Positions 26,043 through 34,594 of a DNA stretch of 64,000 bases are shown in pieces (position 1 is the first letter of the stretch; each line of letters opens with the position of its first letter). The DNA lies in the NCBI RefSeq assembly GCF_003344925.1, contig NZ_CP031188.1, positions 866,501 to 930,500 on the forward strand, read 5' to 3'. A model generated the notes under the pieces. The model made no database searches, was not told the DNA's origin, and saw only the letters and a list, made by a program, of their open reading frames with translations. Both the position numbers and the translations under genes were made by a program. Source of the DNA: Flavobacterium arcticum. GTDB taxonomy: Bacteria; Bacteroidota; Bacteroidia; Flavobacteriales; Flavobacteriaceae.

Positions 26043-26675
26043 TTAGTTTCTCATCATTTTTATGATTGTGATAAGACACACAACCCCTGTTATACCTCCC
26101 ATAAAGTAATTGATGTTACGCAGAAAAAAAGATGCCTTATGTTCAAATCTTTTAAAAGATATAATGTACAGATAAAAAGCAGATAATGAACCTATAACGG
26201 CTCCCATAACAAAAAGAAAAATAAATAACGGATTGAAAAAAAAGTATTTATGTTTAGAAAGCGTAACACTCATAAACACATAATAAGGAACTGGAAAAAA
26301 GTTTAAAGCCGAAAGTAGTACCCCTAAAAAGAACTTACTTCTTCGGCTCTTAATTTTCGTTACCGCTTTATCTTCTTTAACCTTTGGTTTTTTTGCTAAA
26401 AAAAGAAAATAAATAGTAAGTACTGCAAATATACCAAGCCCCATCTCTTCGAGCAGGTGTATTATATCAGGTCTGCTATTTATAAATTTTGCAAAAGAAA
26501 CTGCTATATATGTTTGTATAAAAATAATAGTTGTGGCACCTAATGCAAAAATAACCGCTCTTTGCCTGCCCTCACTAAGACTAATTTTTGCGGCAGTAAT
26601 GTTTAAAAGCCCAGGTAACGATATACCTGCAACAGCCAAAACAATACCTAACACAACGGGCAGGACAAACTCCAT
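26043..26675 (-). CDS. LysE-family amino-acid exporter
   Basis: A 210-residue inner-membrane protein with six likely membrane segments; the N-terminal PGLLNITAAKISLSEG stretch follows the LysE/RhtB family start (normally P-GP-x4-xxS...G). The substrate cannot be predicted; family members export lysine, homoserine, threonine or similar. It sits 1 bp after trmB and 12 bp before the ATL gene, in a trmB-lysE-atl run, a mixed-function operon. Confidence 0.86.
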   Translation of the reverse strand: MEFVLPVVLGIVLAVAGISLPGLLNITAAKISLSEGRQRAVIFALGATTIIFIQTYIAVSFAKFINSRPDIIHLLEEMGLGIFAVLTIYFLFLAKKPKVKEDKAVTKIKSRRSKFFLGVLLSALNFFPVPYYVFMSVTLSKHKYFFFNPLFIFLFVMGAVIGSLSAFYLYIISFKRFEHKASFFLRNINYFMGGITGVVCLITIIKMMRN

Positions 26676-26676
26676 A

Positions 26677-27351
26677 TTACTTTATTTTAAACTGTATGTA
26701 AGTAATCGGTTTTTCTTTTTCTAAATATTGCTGCTCATAAAATGTTTGTATAGCAGTAACAATTTCGGGAGAACCAGCATTGCGATATACATTATGATTA
26801 GCATACATAATTTCGTGTCCTTCTCCATGTAACAATCCTAGGGTATAGCCATGCATAAACTCGCTATCTGTTTTTAAATTCACTATGCCATCTGGCGCAA
26901 GTATCTTTTTATAACGCTGTAAAAACTCTGTATTAGTTAAACGATGCTTTGTACGTTTATACTTTATTTGCGGGTCTGGAAATGTTATCCATATCTCAGC
27001 AATTTCACCAGCTGCAAAAAAATGTTCTATAAGTTCTATCTGCGTTCGTAAAAAAGCGACATTATTTATACCCTCATCTATTGCTGTTTTTGCACCACGC
27101 CAAAAACGTGCTCCTTTAATATCTATACCTATAAAATTCTTATCGGGATAGCGCTTTGCCATACCTATACTATACTCACCTTTACCACAGCCAAGCTCTA
27201 GTATAATAGGGTTTTGATTTTTAAAAAAAGTACTACCCCAGTTTCCTTTTAACGAAAAATCATCCGACATCACGTCTTCTCTTTCAGGTTGAATAACGTT
27301 CCTAAAGGTTTCGTTTTCCCTAAATCTTTTTAATTTGTTTTTACTTCCCAC
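26677..27351 (-). CDS. trmB: tRNA (guanosine(46)-N7)-methyltransferase TrmB
   Basis: A 224-residue SAM-dependent enzyme that forms m7G46 in tRNA variable loops. Seen are the SAM motif LELGCGKGEYS, IGIDIKGARFWRGAK, the catalytic-region ITFPDPQIKYKRTKHRL, and TNTEFLQRY. The start is GTG at 27351 (GSKNKLKRF follows), which fits the family; the frame continues upstream to another GTG at 27417 that would add an atypical hydrophobic tail. Divergent from the glycosyltransferase gene at 27447. First gene of trmB-lysE-atl. Confidence 0.94.
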   Translation of the reverse strand: MGSKNKLKRFRENETFRNVIQPEREDVMSDDFSLKGNWGSTFFKNQNPIILELGCGKGEYSIGMAKRYPDKNFIGIDIKGARFWRGAKTAIDEGINNVAFLRTQIELIEHFFAAGEIAEIWITFPDPQIKYKRTKHRLTNTEFLQRYKKILAPDGIVNLKTDSEFMHGYTLGLLHGEGHEIMYANHNVYRNAGSPEIVTAIQTFYEQQYLEKEKPITYIQFKIK

Positions 27352-27446
27352 GACTAAACTTAAAATTTTGGTAAAATTAGGGAAATATACGAAACCTGAA
27401 ATAGTTTTAGATTGCACTTATTAAATAGTTATCAAAAAACGACGTT

Positions 27447-28508
27447 TTGCAAGACAGAAAAAGAATTTTGGTGGCTCCACTAAATTGGGGTCTGGGTCAT
27501 GCAACACGCTGCATACCTATTATTGAGGCATTGGAAAATCATGGTTTTGAGCCCGTAATTGCATCAGACGGCATTGCGCTTGCACTATTGAGAAAAGAAT
27601 TTCCATCACTTACCGCTTTAGAGTTACCGTCATACCAAATAGAGTATGCTAAAAATGGTGCGTTTTTCAAATTAAAGCTTATTACACAAATACCAAACAT
27701 GATTAAAGCCGTAAGGCGTGAAAACAAAATGGTACAAGAGCTTGTTGAAAAACACAACATACATGGCATTATATCAGATAATCGCCTAGGTGTGTTTTCT
27801 AAGAAGATACCGTCTGTTTTTGTTACACATCAACTTAATGTACTTACTGGTAATACTACATGGTTTACATCTAAAATACACCAAATGTTCATCAAAAAAT
27901 ATAATGAATGTTGGGTTCCTGATGTACAAACAAGCCCTAACCTCTCGGGTAAGCTTGGACATATTGAAGGTAGTGAGTTTAAGGTGAAATATATTGGACC
28001 ACTTAGTAGACTGCATAGAAAACCTATGGAGAAAAAGTATGACCTTATGGCAATACTATCTGGACCAGAGCCACAACGTACTATGCTAGAAGAAAAACTT
28101 AGCAATGAACTTAAACACTATAAAGGCAAAATAATATTTGTAAAAGGTATAGTAGAGCCTGAAGAAAAAATAACGGTAGAAGATAATATTACCTTTTACA
28201 ACTTTATGAATACTGCTGCATTAGAACAGGCTTTTAATGAAAGTGACCAGGTACTGTGTCGTTCAGGATATACCACAATAATGGATTTAGCTCAATTAGG
28301 CAAAAAGGCTTTCTTTATACCTACCCCAGGGCAATATGAACAGGAATATTTAGCACATAAACTAAAGAAAACGGGGTTAGTCCCTTATGCACGCCAGCAT
28401 AGCTTTAAAGTAGAGGATTTAGAAAAAATATCTTTATATAAAGGACTTAAAAATTTAGGTAATGATATGCGGTGGAAAGATTTATTTGGTCTTTTCAAGA
28501 GTGAATGA
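27447..28508 (+). CDS. MurG-like glycosyltransferase (GT-B fold)
   Basis: A 353-residue protein with the GT-B N-terminal motif LNWGLGHATRC and a C-terminal nucleotide-sugar region (LCRSGYTTIMDLAQLGKKAFFIPTPGQYEQ) like that of GT28/MurG enzymes. The donor and acceptor are not known. The only reasonable start is TTG at 27447, since an in-frame stop lies at 27426 and no ATG occurs before the conserved motif. Its last 27 bp overlap the convergent histidine-kinase gene, with no terminator between, so 3' ends of the two transcripts must be complementary. Confidence 0.83.
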   Translation: MQDRKRILVAPLNWGLGHATRCIPIIEALENHGFEPVIASDGIALALLRKEFPSLTALELPSYQIEYAKNGAFFKLKLITQIPNMIKAVRRENKMVQELVEKHNIHGIISDNRLGVFSKKIPSVFVTHQLNVLTGNTTWFTSKIHQMFIKKYNECWVPDVQTSPNLSGKLGHIEGSEFKVKYIGPLSRLHRKPMEKKYDLMAILSGPEPQRTMLEEKLSNELKHYKGKIIFVKGIVEPEEKITVEDNITFYNFMNTAALEQAFNESDQVLCRSGYTTIMDLAQLGKKAFFIPTPGQYEQEYLAHKLKKTGLVPYARQHSFKVEDLEKISLYKGLKNLGNDMRWKDLFGLFKSE

Positions 28509-29525
28509 AAACTCTGAGCCTTCGCCAAACTTACTTTCTACATACATTTTCTCATCGTGACCTTCTATAATATGTTTTACAATAGCAAGACCTAAACCAG
28601 AACCACCCTCTGTTCTAGCACCACTTTTATCAACCCTGTAAAAACGTTCAAATAGTCGGGGTATATGCTGTTGCTCTATACCCTCGCCATTGTCTTTTAC
28701 CCTAACAATAGCTTTGTTATTAACAAGGTCTTCTATACTTACCTCGGTAGTACCATCTTCCTTGCCATATTTTATTGAGTTCACAACAAGATTAGTTACT
28801 ACTTGTTGTATTTTATCTCTATCTGCATAAACCATTATAGGCTTAAGGTACTTCATGTCAAACATGAGTATAATACCCTTTTTATCGGCCTTCATCTCCA
28901 GCATATCAAAAACATTCTGGACAACTTCAATAATATTAAATTTGGTGTAATTAAGATTGAGATCTCCTAACTCGAATTTAGATATCATATCTAAATCTTG
29001 CACAATATAAATAAGTCTTTCAACTCCTTTTTCGGCACGCTGCATATATTTTTTACGCAATACTTTATCATTCATTGCCCCATCAAGCAATGTTAATAAA
29101 TAGCCTTGTACTGTAAACAATGGTGTTTTTAATTCGTGCGATACATTACCCATAAATTCTCGGCGATACTCTTCACGAACTTTAAGTGTTTCAATCTCTA
29201 TTTTCTTATCTCTTGCAAATTTTTGCACCTCGCGAGTAAGTGTTGCCATATCTGTAGTTATAGGCTTGTTTCTTAATGAAGCCGATTCCAGCAACGATAC
29301 ATCGTCGTATATCTTTTTTACTCTTCTATATATAAAGTGCTCTACCCTATATTGCAATACAAAAAAGGAAAACACAAATAATGATATTGAAAATATAAAA
29401 ATAAACGGAAGGTTTATTTCGGCGAAATAATATAGTAATCCCGCTATTAGCGAAGCAGAAAATATTGTAATATATAATGCTGATTTTACAGCAAAACGAT
29501 ATGATTTTTTAAAATTAATTGCCAC
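28482..29525 (-). CDS. Sensor histidine kinase, PhoR-like
   Basis: A 347-residue inner-membrane kinase: two closely spaced membrane segments (about 15-33 and 38-58) with almost no periplasmic loop, then a HisKA domain with the phospho-acceptor H130 in FMGNVSHELKTP, and an HATPase with DNGEGIEQQHIPRLFERFYR and GGSGLGLAI. The lack of a periplasmic sensor domain fits PhoR-type kinases that read phosphate status through partner proteins rather than an external ligand, but no PhoU or Pst gene is in the window. GTG start at 29525; its first G is the last base of the regulator's TAG stop (TAGTG). Confidence 0.88.
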   Translation of the reverse strand: MAINFKKSYRFAVKSALYITIFSASLIAGLLYYFAEINLPFIFIFSISLFVFSFFVLQYRVEHFIYRRVKKIYDDVSLLESASLRNKPITTDMATLTREVQKFARDKKIEIETLKVREEYRREFMGNVSHELKTPLFTVQGYLLTLLDGAMNDKVLRKKYMQRAEKGVERLIYIVQDLDMISKFELGDLNLNYTKFNIIEVVQNVFDMLEMKADKKGIILMFDMKYLKPIMVYADRDKIQQVVTNLVVNSIKYGKEDGTTEVSIEDLVNNKAIVRVKDNGEGIEQQHIPRLFERFYRVDKSGARTEGGSGLGLAIVKHIIEGHDEKMYVESKFGEGSEFSFTLEKTK

Positions 29526-30208
29526 TAAATTTCCAGCTTATAGCCCACCCCTTTTATTGTTTTAAAAAGTTCGTCGCCTATTTTTTCACGTAGTTTTCTT
29601 ATATGCACATCTATTGTTCTACCGCCTACTACTACTTCATTACCCCATACTTTATCAAGAATTTCTTCTCTCTTAAATACTTTACCTGGCTTAGAAGCTA
29701 AAAGGTAAAACAGTTCAAATTCTTTTCTTGGTAGTACAATTTCACGATCTTCCATTACAATTTTATACTCTTCGCGGTTTATTTCTATAGTCCCCACCCT
29801 TAGTATATCGCCTTTTGCTTCATCATCCTTAAGTCTTCTAAGTAATGCTTTTACTTTGCTTACCAATAATTTCGGCTTAATGGGTTTTGCAATATAATCA
29901 TCAGCTCCTGCATCAAACCCCGCTACTTGAGAGTAGTCTTCACTTCGGGCAGTAAGGAATGTAATAATAACATTACTAAGTTCTGGAATTTTTCTAATGT
30001 TTTCACACGCTTCCATACCATCCATTTCTGGCATCATTACATCCATAATAATAAGATGCGGAAGTTCTTTTTTTGCTTTAACAATGGCATCTCTACCATT
30101 GCTTGCTGTAATAACATGATAGCCTTCCTGACTCAAATTGTAACCTACGATTTCTAAGATATCCTGTTCATCGTCAACCAGTAAAATCTTGATGTCTTTT
30201 TTTTTCAT
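29525..30208 (-). CDS. OmpR/PhoB-family response regulator
   Basis: A 227-residue transcription factor: receiver domain with D12/D13, the phosphorylation site D56 (LIIMDVMMP) and Lys near 107 (IAKPIK), then a winged-helix DNA-binding domain (GGRTIDVHIRKLREKIG ... IKGVGYKLE). Phosphorylated members bind tandem direct repeats in 11 bp steps. Such repeats lie right upstream in the divergent region (30291-30340), arguing that this protein controls itself and the receptor gene. PhoB/PhoP identity is inferred from the kinase architecture and operator type. ATG at 30208. Confidence 0.9.
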   Translation of the reverse strand: MKKKDIKILLVDDEQDILEIVGYNLSQEGYHVITASNGRDAIVKAKKELPHLIIMDVMMPEMDGMEACENIRKIPELSNVIITFLTARSEDYSQVAGFDAGADDYIAKPIKPKLLVSKVKALLRRLKDDEAKGDILRVGTIEINREEYKIVMEDREIVLPRKEFELFYLLASKPGKVFKREEILDKVWGNEVVVGGRTIDVHIRKLREKIGDELFKTIKGVGYKLEI

Positions 30209-30263
30209 AATGACACTTGCATATTGTTTAGCGGCTGTAAAGGTAAAGATAATACAAAACCAG

Positions 30264-30271
30264 CAAACCTA
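30264..30271 (-). promoter_or_regulatory. -7 box of the response-regulator operon (TAGGTTTG)
   Basis: Exact TAnnTTTG on minus. A TTG at 30297-30295 lies 23 bp upstream and inside the first repeats of the operator, so a bound regulator would touch this promoter. Confidence 0.5.
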
Positions 30272-30290
30272 TTAACTATAATTTAATCTG

Positions 30291-30340
30291 TTAACAATTT
30301 TGTAACATTAAGTAAATTCAAAAGTAACGTTTTGGTAACA
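30291..30340. promoter_or_regulatory. Pho-box-like operator: five half-sites at about 11 bp spacing
   Basis: Half-sites TTAACA (30291), GTAACA (30302), GTAAA (30312), GTAAC (30324) and GTAACA (30335) have steps of 11, 10, 12 and 11 bp, separated by T/A-rich spacers. This is the layout PhoB-family regulators bind. The last half-site starts 26 bp before the TTTCTTTG -7 element of the receptor gene. Confidence 0.6.
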
Positions 30341-30360
30341 TAGCATTTGAAAGGTTGAGG

Positions 30361-30368
30361 TTTCTTTG
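30361..30368 (+). promoter_or_regulatory. Weak -7 element of the receptor gene (TTTCTTTG)
   Basis: Matches TTTG but lacks the leading TA, as expected for an activator-dependent promoter. A start near 30375 makes ATG 30391 the first usable start codon. Confidence 0.4.
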
Positions 30369-30390
30369 CATGAAAAACAAACAACACACA

Positions 30391-33192
30391 ATGAGACTTA
30401 AATTTTTACTTATCTGCCTGTTTATCTTTACTTTAGGTTTTTCACAAAACACAGCAATTGTAACAGGAACTGTAACAGATAAAGACATGAACAATGAGAC
30501 GCTGCCATTTGCCAGTGTAGCAATTAAAGGAACAAATATTGGAACAAATACCGATGAAAATGGTAAATACACATTAAAAGTTCCTGCTGGAAGCCACACT
30601 CTAGTCTTTGGTTTTTTAGGATACGAAAACATCGAAGTTCCTATCACTCTAGCTGCTGGCGAAACCAAAATAATAAACAAATCAATGTCATCTACAAGTG
30701 TACAACTTAATGATGTTGTTATAGAGCAGCAAATAAACCGTGAAAAAGAGTCGGCATTGCTTGTCGATCAAAAGAAAGCTGTAGAAATTAAGCAAAGTAT
30801 CGGAGCTCAAGAGTTAGCTCGAAAAGCTACCTCTACTGTAGAACAAGGCTTAACTAAAATATCAGGTATTACTAATGTTAAGGGGCGCGGTATATTCGTT
30901 AGAGGTCTAGATGATCGATACAATTATTTACTAATAAACGGTCTCCCGATAGCCTCTCCTGATCCAGATAAAAAAATCATACCTCTTAATTACGTATCAA
31001 CTAGTATCGTAGAATCGGTAGATGTATTTAAAACCTTCAGCAGTAACCTGTATCAGGATTTTGCTGGAGCTACATTTCAGATAAACACTAAAAAAGCACC
31101 TTCAAGACCTACAACAGTTTTTAGTTTTGGTGTAGGATACAATACCAACACTACTTTTAATGATTTTTATACTGACGATTCAGGATCTGGATTTCAAAAT
31201 TTTGCTGGATATACAGGGAATAGCAGAGAAATACCGAATGTATACTCAGAAGACAACCCCTTAGCCTATAATGCAACTCCAGAGGAATCAGCAAATTTAT
31301 TTAACTCTTCATGGACTCCTAAAAAAAGTACTGCACCACTTAATAGTAAATTTGGCATAAGTCATGGACAAAGAATAAAAGAGTGGGATAAAGGAAACTT
31401 AGGCGTGTTTTTGAGTTTTAATTATAACAACTCATACCTTTATCAGTCAGGGGTAGAGAGAAGACTTAGCTCAGAAGGAAATGCACAACAAGATTTCAAA
31501 TCAAAACAATACGATTTTTCAACACAAAAATCTGGACTATTCGCCCTGAACTACAAAATATATGACAAACTAGACTTGACGTTTAACACAATATACTTAC
31601 AGAATAGCAGTAATGCAATAGCTGAAGGATTAGGTCTTAATAATTCATATACACAACTTAACAATACTCCTTTTTTCATAAGGGATACTAAATATACAGA
31701 AAACAGGGTAGCCATCTTTCAAGTATTAGGTGATTATGAATGGATGAATAGAAAGCACGTGCTACACTTTGGAACATCTTATTCTGATGGTAAAAACAGT
31801 GTGCCAGATAGAAGAGTTTTAGTTGCTGCAGGCAATGGTGAAAACGCAGAGTATATCACTACAAATGGAATAAACCCATTTAAGTTCTATCAAGAACTAG
31901 ATAATTCAAACATTAATGCCCTTGTAGAGTACAAAATAGGTTTTGATCATAATGAAGAAAATGATCAATATCAATCAAATGTAAAAATTGGATACAATAC
32001 AGATTTACTTGATTATAATTTTTTTAACCGAACAATATCCGCAAGTTTTAATGGCACGCCAGACCAGGCTATTATAAACACTAATAACCCTGAAGCATTC
32101 TTCCAAAATGGTTTCGCAAACGGATTCTTAAGATATAGAAATACTCCCGACCCAACAATGGATAGCAACATAAATCAATTCATAAACGCATCCTATGTTA
32201 ATTATACTAAACAATGGGAAAAGCTTTTAATAGAAGTAGGTGTCAGGGCTGAATATGCCATAAGAGAAATAGAATATCGACTGCAAACCGACAACGTATA
32301 TGACCCACATCGTATAGAAAAATATGATCCTTTTGATTTCAGTCCAGCATTAAATATAAAATACAATTTAAATGATGATACTAACATCCGCCTTGCTGCA
32401 TCAAAAACCACAACAAGACCAAGACTAAGAGAAATTCTCCCTACAGTTTATCAAGGTGGAGACGGAAACCAAACGGTAGGAAATCGATTACTGAAGAACT
32501 CAACCAATTATAATTTTGATTTAAAGTATGAAATATTCCCAAGCAACTCAGAAGTATTAGCAATAGCTGCATTTGGTAAGTTAATACAAGACCCTATAGA
32601 AAGACTATTCCGTAGTACATCAGTAGGTTATCTTGAAAGTTTTGGGAATTTTGATAAGGCATACTTATATGGTATAGAACTAGAAGGAAAGTTAAACATC
32701 GGTAATGTGTTTAAAGCTGATGCATTAAAAGATTTATCGTTAGGGTTTAACGGAATCCTTATGGACTCAGAATCTAAAACAGAAAATAACAATAACGAAT
32801 TTGGACAAATAACAAATAAAGAAAGACAACTGCAAGGAGCATCTAACTGGGGGATAAATGCAGATATCTCTTATGAGTTTAAAAGCGGCGAAAACTTTAA
32901 TTCAACTTTTACGCTAATTTTTAACACTTATGGAAAAAGAATCTATGCTGTAGGTGTTGAAGGTGCCGATGATATATACGAAAAACCGATAAATCAATTC
33001 GACTTAGTATGGAATACAGAGTTTAATGACCACTTAGGCTTAAGGTTTACCATACAAAACATACTCGACGAAAAAACATTATTTACACAAGATGCTACTA
33101 AAGAAATTCAATTTCCTGATGCGTATAGTAACGTTTATGAGAGTTATAACTTAGGTGTAAACTTTGGACTAACACTTACTTATAAACTTTAA
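30391..33192 (+). CDS. TonB-dependent receptor with carboxypeptidase-regulatory-like N-terminal domain
   Basis: A 933-residue outer-membrane receptor. Signal peptide MRLKFLLICLFIFTLGFSQ, then a carboxypeptidase-D regulatory-like domain (about 22-110), a plug domain (GIFVRGLDDRYNYLLINGLPI ... about 150-250) and a 22-strand barrel ending LTLTYKL. The receptor takes up a ligand using TonB energy. It is divergent from the PhoB/PhoR-like pair and preceded by Pho-box-like repeats, so phosphate or a phosphorylated compound is a reasonable guess. I chose ATG 30391 because the frame's earlier ATG at 30370 is right at the -7 element and would spoil the signal peptide. The next gene is a lipoprotein under a similar operator; no SusD is present. 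Confidence 0.9.
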   Translation: MRLKFLLICLFIFTLGFSQNTAIVTGTVTDKDMNNETLPFASVAIKGTNIGTNTDENGKYTLKVPAGSHTLVFGFLGYENIEVPITLAAGETKIINKSMSSTSVQLNDVVIEQQINREKESALLVDQKKAVEIKQSIGAQELARKATSTVEQGLTKISGITNVKGRGIFVRGLDDRYNYLLINGLPIASPDPDKKIIPLNYVSTSIVESVDVFKTFSSNLYQDFAGATFQINTKKAPSRPTTVFSFGVGYNTNTTFNDFYTDDSGSGFQNFAGYTGNSREIPNVYSEDNPLAYNATPEESANLFNSSWTPKKSTAPLNSKFGISHGQRIKEWDKGNLGVFLSFNYNNSYLYQSGVERRLSSEGNAQQDFKSKQYDFSTQKSGLFALNYKIYDKLDLTFNTIYLQNSSNAIAEGLGLNNSYTQLNNTPFFIRDTKYTENRVAIFQVLGDYEWMNRKHVLHFGTSYSDGKNSVPDRRVLVAAGNGENAEYITTNGINPFKFYQELDNSNINALVEYKIGFDHNEENDQYQSNVKIGYNTDLLDYNFFNRTISASFNGTPDQAIINTNNPEAFFQNGFANGFLRYRNTPDPTMDSNINQFINASYVNYTKQWEKLLIEVGVRAEYAIREIEYRLQTDNVYDPHRIEKYDPFDFSPALNIKYNLNDDTNIRLAASKTTTRPRLREILPTVYQGGDGNQTVGNRLLKNSTNYNFDLKYEIFPSNSEVLAIAAFGKLIQDPIERLFRSTSVGYLESFGNFDKAYLYGIELEGKLNIGNVFKADALKDLSLGFNGILMDSESKTENNNNEFGQITNKERQLQGASNWGINADISYEFKSGENFNSTFTLIFNTYGKRIYAVGVEGADDIYEKPINQFDLVWNTEFNDHLGLRFTIQNILDEKTLFTQDATKEIQFPDAYSNVYESYNLGVNFGLTLTYKL

Positions 33193-33239
33193 TTCGGTTA
33201 ATCTTTAGGCAACATTGAGGCAGATTTACCTTACTACAT

Positions 33240-33278
33240 TTAACAATCCCTTAATATTTAGGTAAACACCGATTAATT
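33240..33278 (+). promoter_or_regulatory. Second Pho-box-like operator, upstream of the beta-helix lipoprotein
   Basis: Half-sites TTAACA (33240), TTAATA (33251), GTAAAC (33262) and TTAATT (33273) follow each other in exact 11 bp steps. GTAAAC starts 26 bp before the -7 box at 33288, the same distance as GTAACA in the receptor promoter. The AT-rich background makes single half-sites weak evidence; the shared register is the argument. Confidence 0.5.
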
Positions 33279-33287
33279 AAATACAAA

Positions 33288-33295
33288 TATTTTTG
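33288..33295 (+). promoter_or_regulatory. -7 box of the lipoprotein gene (TATTTTTG)
   Basis: Exact TAnnTTTG, 37 bp before the ATG at 33333. No TTG -33 element; the Pho-box-like repeats occupy that position. Confidence 0.55.
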
Positions 33296-33332
33296 CCACA
33301 TAAATTTATACTTAACTTTAAAAACACAACAA

Positions 33333-34484
33333 ATGAAAAAATTGCTTTTATCAATGCTTGCAATATCAGCATTAGCAGTTACATCTTGCAGTAGCGATGA
33401 TGATTCGAACAGTAACAACAACAATGGTGATGTTATTGAAGGGAACGTAATTACAGGCTCTATAACAGAAGATCTTTTTGTTCCTAAAGGTGATTACACA
33501 CTAAAAGGTACTGTTTTAGTTGAAGATGGCGCTACGCTAACTATCGAAAAAGGTTCTACAATCACTGTAACCCTTGCTGATCAAGCAACAGGAATAAACG
33601 TTTTAATGGTAAAACAAGGAGGTAAACTTATTGCTGACGGTACAGCTGATGAGCCTATTGTATTTACTTCTGAAAATCAGAGTGCAGGAGCATCTGATGG
33701 AGACTGGGGTGGTATAGTACTACACGGTAGAGCTCCTATTAATGGTACTGACAGTAACCCTCTATCTGAAGCAGGACAACTTCCATACAGCGGAGATAGA
33801 GATACTAATGAAGAAACTTCAGGTATACTTAGATATGTTCGTGTAGAATATGCAGGTGTTGCATCATCTGATGGTCAATTTGAATATAACGCATTCTCTT
33901 TCTTTGCTTGTGGTTCTGGAACAATAGTTCAAAACTGTGAAGCTTATAAAGGTGCTGATGACGGATTTGAATTTTATGGTGGTCTTGTAAGTGCTACAAA
34001 CTTAATCGCTATAGGTATGGAGGATGATTCTATTGACTGGGATCAAGGATATAAAGGTACACTAACAAATATTGCTGTTTATCAGGAGGACAACCTTGGT
34101 GACTTTGCTTTCGAACTTTCAAGTCGTAAAACAGAGTGGAATGTTGAGCCAAGATCAAACCCGATTGTAAGAAATGTAACAATCAGAGGGAGCTTAAAAG
34201 CTGGTAAATCAGCTTTTGACCTTAAAGAAGGTACTGCAGGTGACTTTGGTAATATAAAAGTTTACAATGTTGAGCACGTAGCTTTCGTAAACAATCAACT
34301 TAACCAAGTTAATGATGGTTCGTTACATATGACAGGTGATTTTGATCCTACAATCGCACTTGTTGTAAACAATGTTGATGACACAGATTTAGATAGTTTA
34401 TTATTCACACAAGACGCTACTGCAACTGGAGCAAATATGTCGGCTTTTGGCAGCTGGTCTCACAATTCTGAGCTTACTTGGTAA
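33333..34484 (+). CDS. Surface lipoprotein with right-handed beta-helix features
   Basis: A 383-residue lipoprotein. Signal peptide with Cys 19 (AVTSC), followed by S-S-D-D-D, an acidic stretch that resembles a Bacteroidota lipoprotein export signal for the outer face. The body has repeated short strands (GTVLVEDGATLTIEKGSTITV, LMVKQGGKLIADGTADEPIVFTS, GIVLHGRAP) with the rhythm of a parallel beta-helix. No SusD-type helices are visible. Placement after the receptor and under a like operator suggests that it forms the receptor's surface partner, in the way SusD does for SusC; this is inference. Ends with a 28 bp palindromic terminator. Confidence 0.8.
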   Translation: MKKLLLSMLAISALAVTSCSSDDDSNSNNNNGDVIEGNVITGSITEDLFVPKGDYTLKGTVLVEDGATLTIEKGSTITVTLADQATGINVLMVKQGGKLIADGTADEPIVFTSENQSAGASDGDWGGIVLHGRAPINGTDSNPLSEAGQLPYSGDRDTNEETSGILRYVRVEYAGVASSDGQFEYNAFSFFACGSGTIVQNCEAYKGADDGFEFYGGLVSATNLIAIGMEDDSIDWDQGYKGTLTNIAVYQEDNLGDFAFELSSRKTEWNVEPRSNPIVRNVTIRGSLKAGKSAFDLKEGTAGDFGNIKVYNVEHVAFVNNQLNQVNDGSLHMTGDFDPTIALVVNNVDDTDLDSLLFTQDATATGANMSAFGSWSHNSELTW

Positions 34485-34510
34485 TCTAAAACAAGTTTAA
34501 GATATAATTA

Positions 34511-34538
34511 ATAACCCCTCAAATATTTGAGGGGTTAT
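34511..34538 (+). terminator. Terminator of the lipoprotein gene
   Basis: Perfect 28 bp palindrome ATAACCCCTCAAAT/ATTTGAGGGGTTAT followed by seven T. Confidence 0.92.
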
Positions 34539-34594
34539 TTTTTTGGTACACTATTTGAAATATATTTTATATATTTACAAAACCAATAATCATC

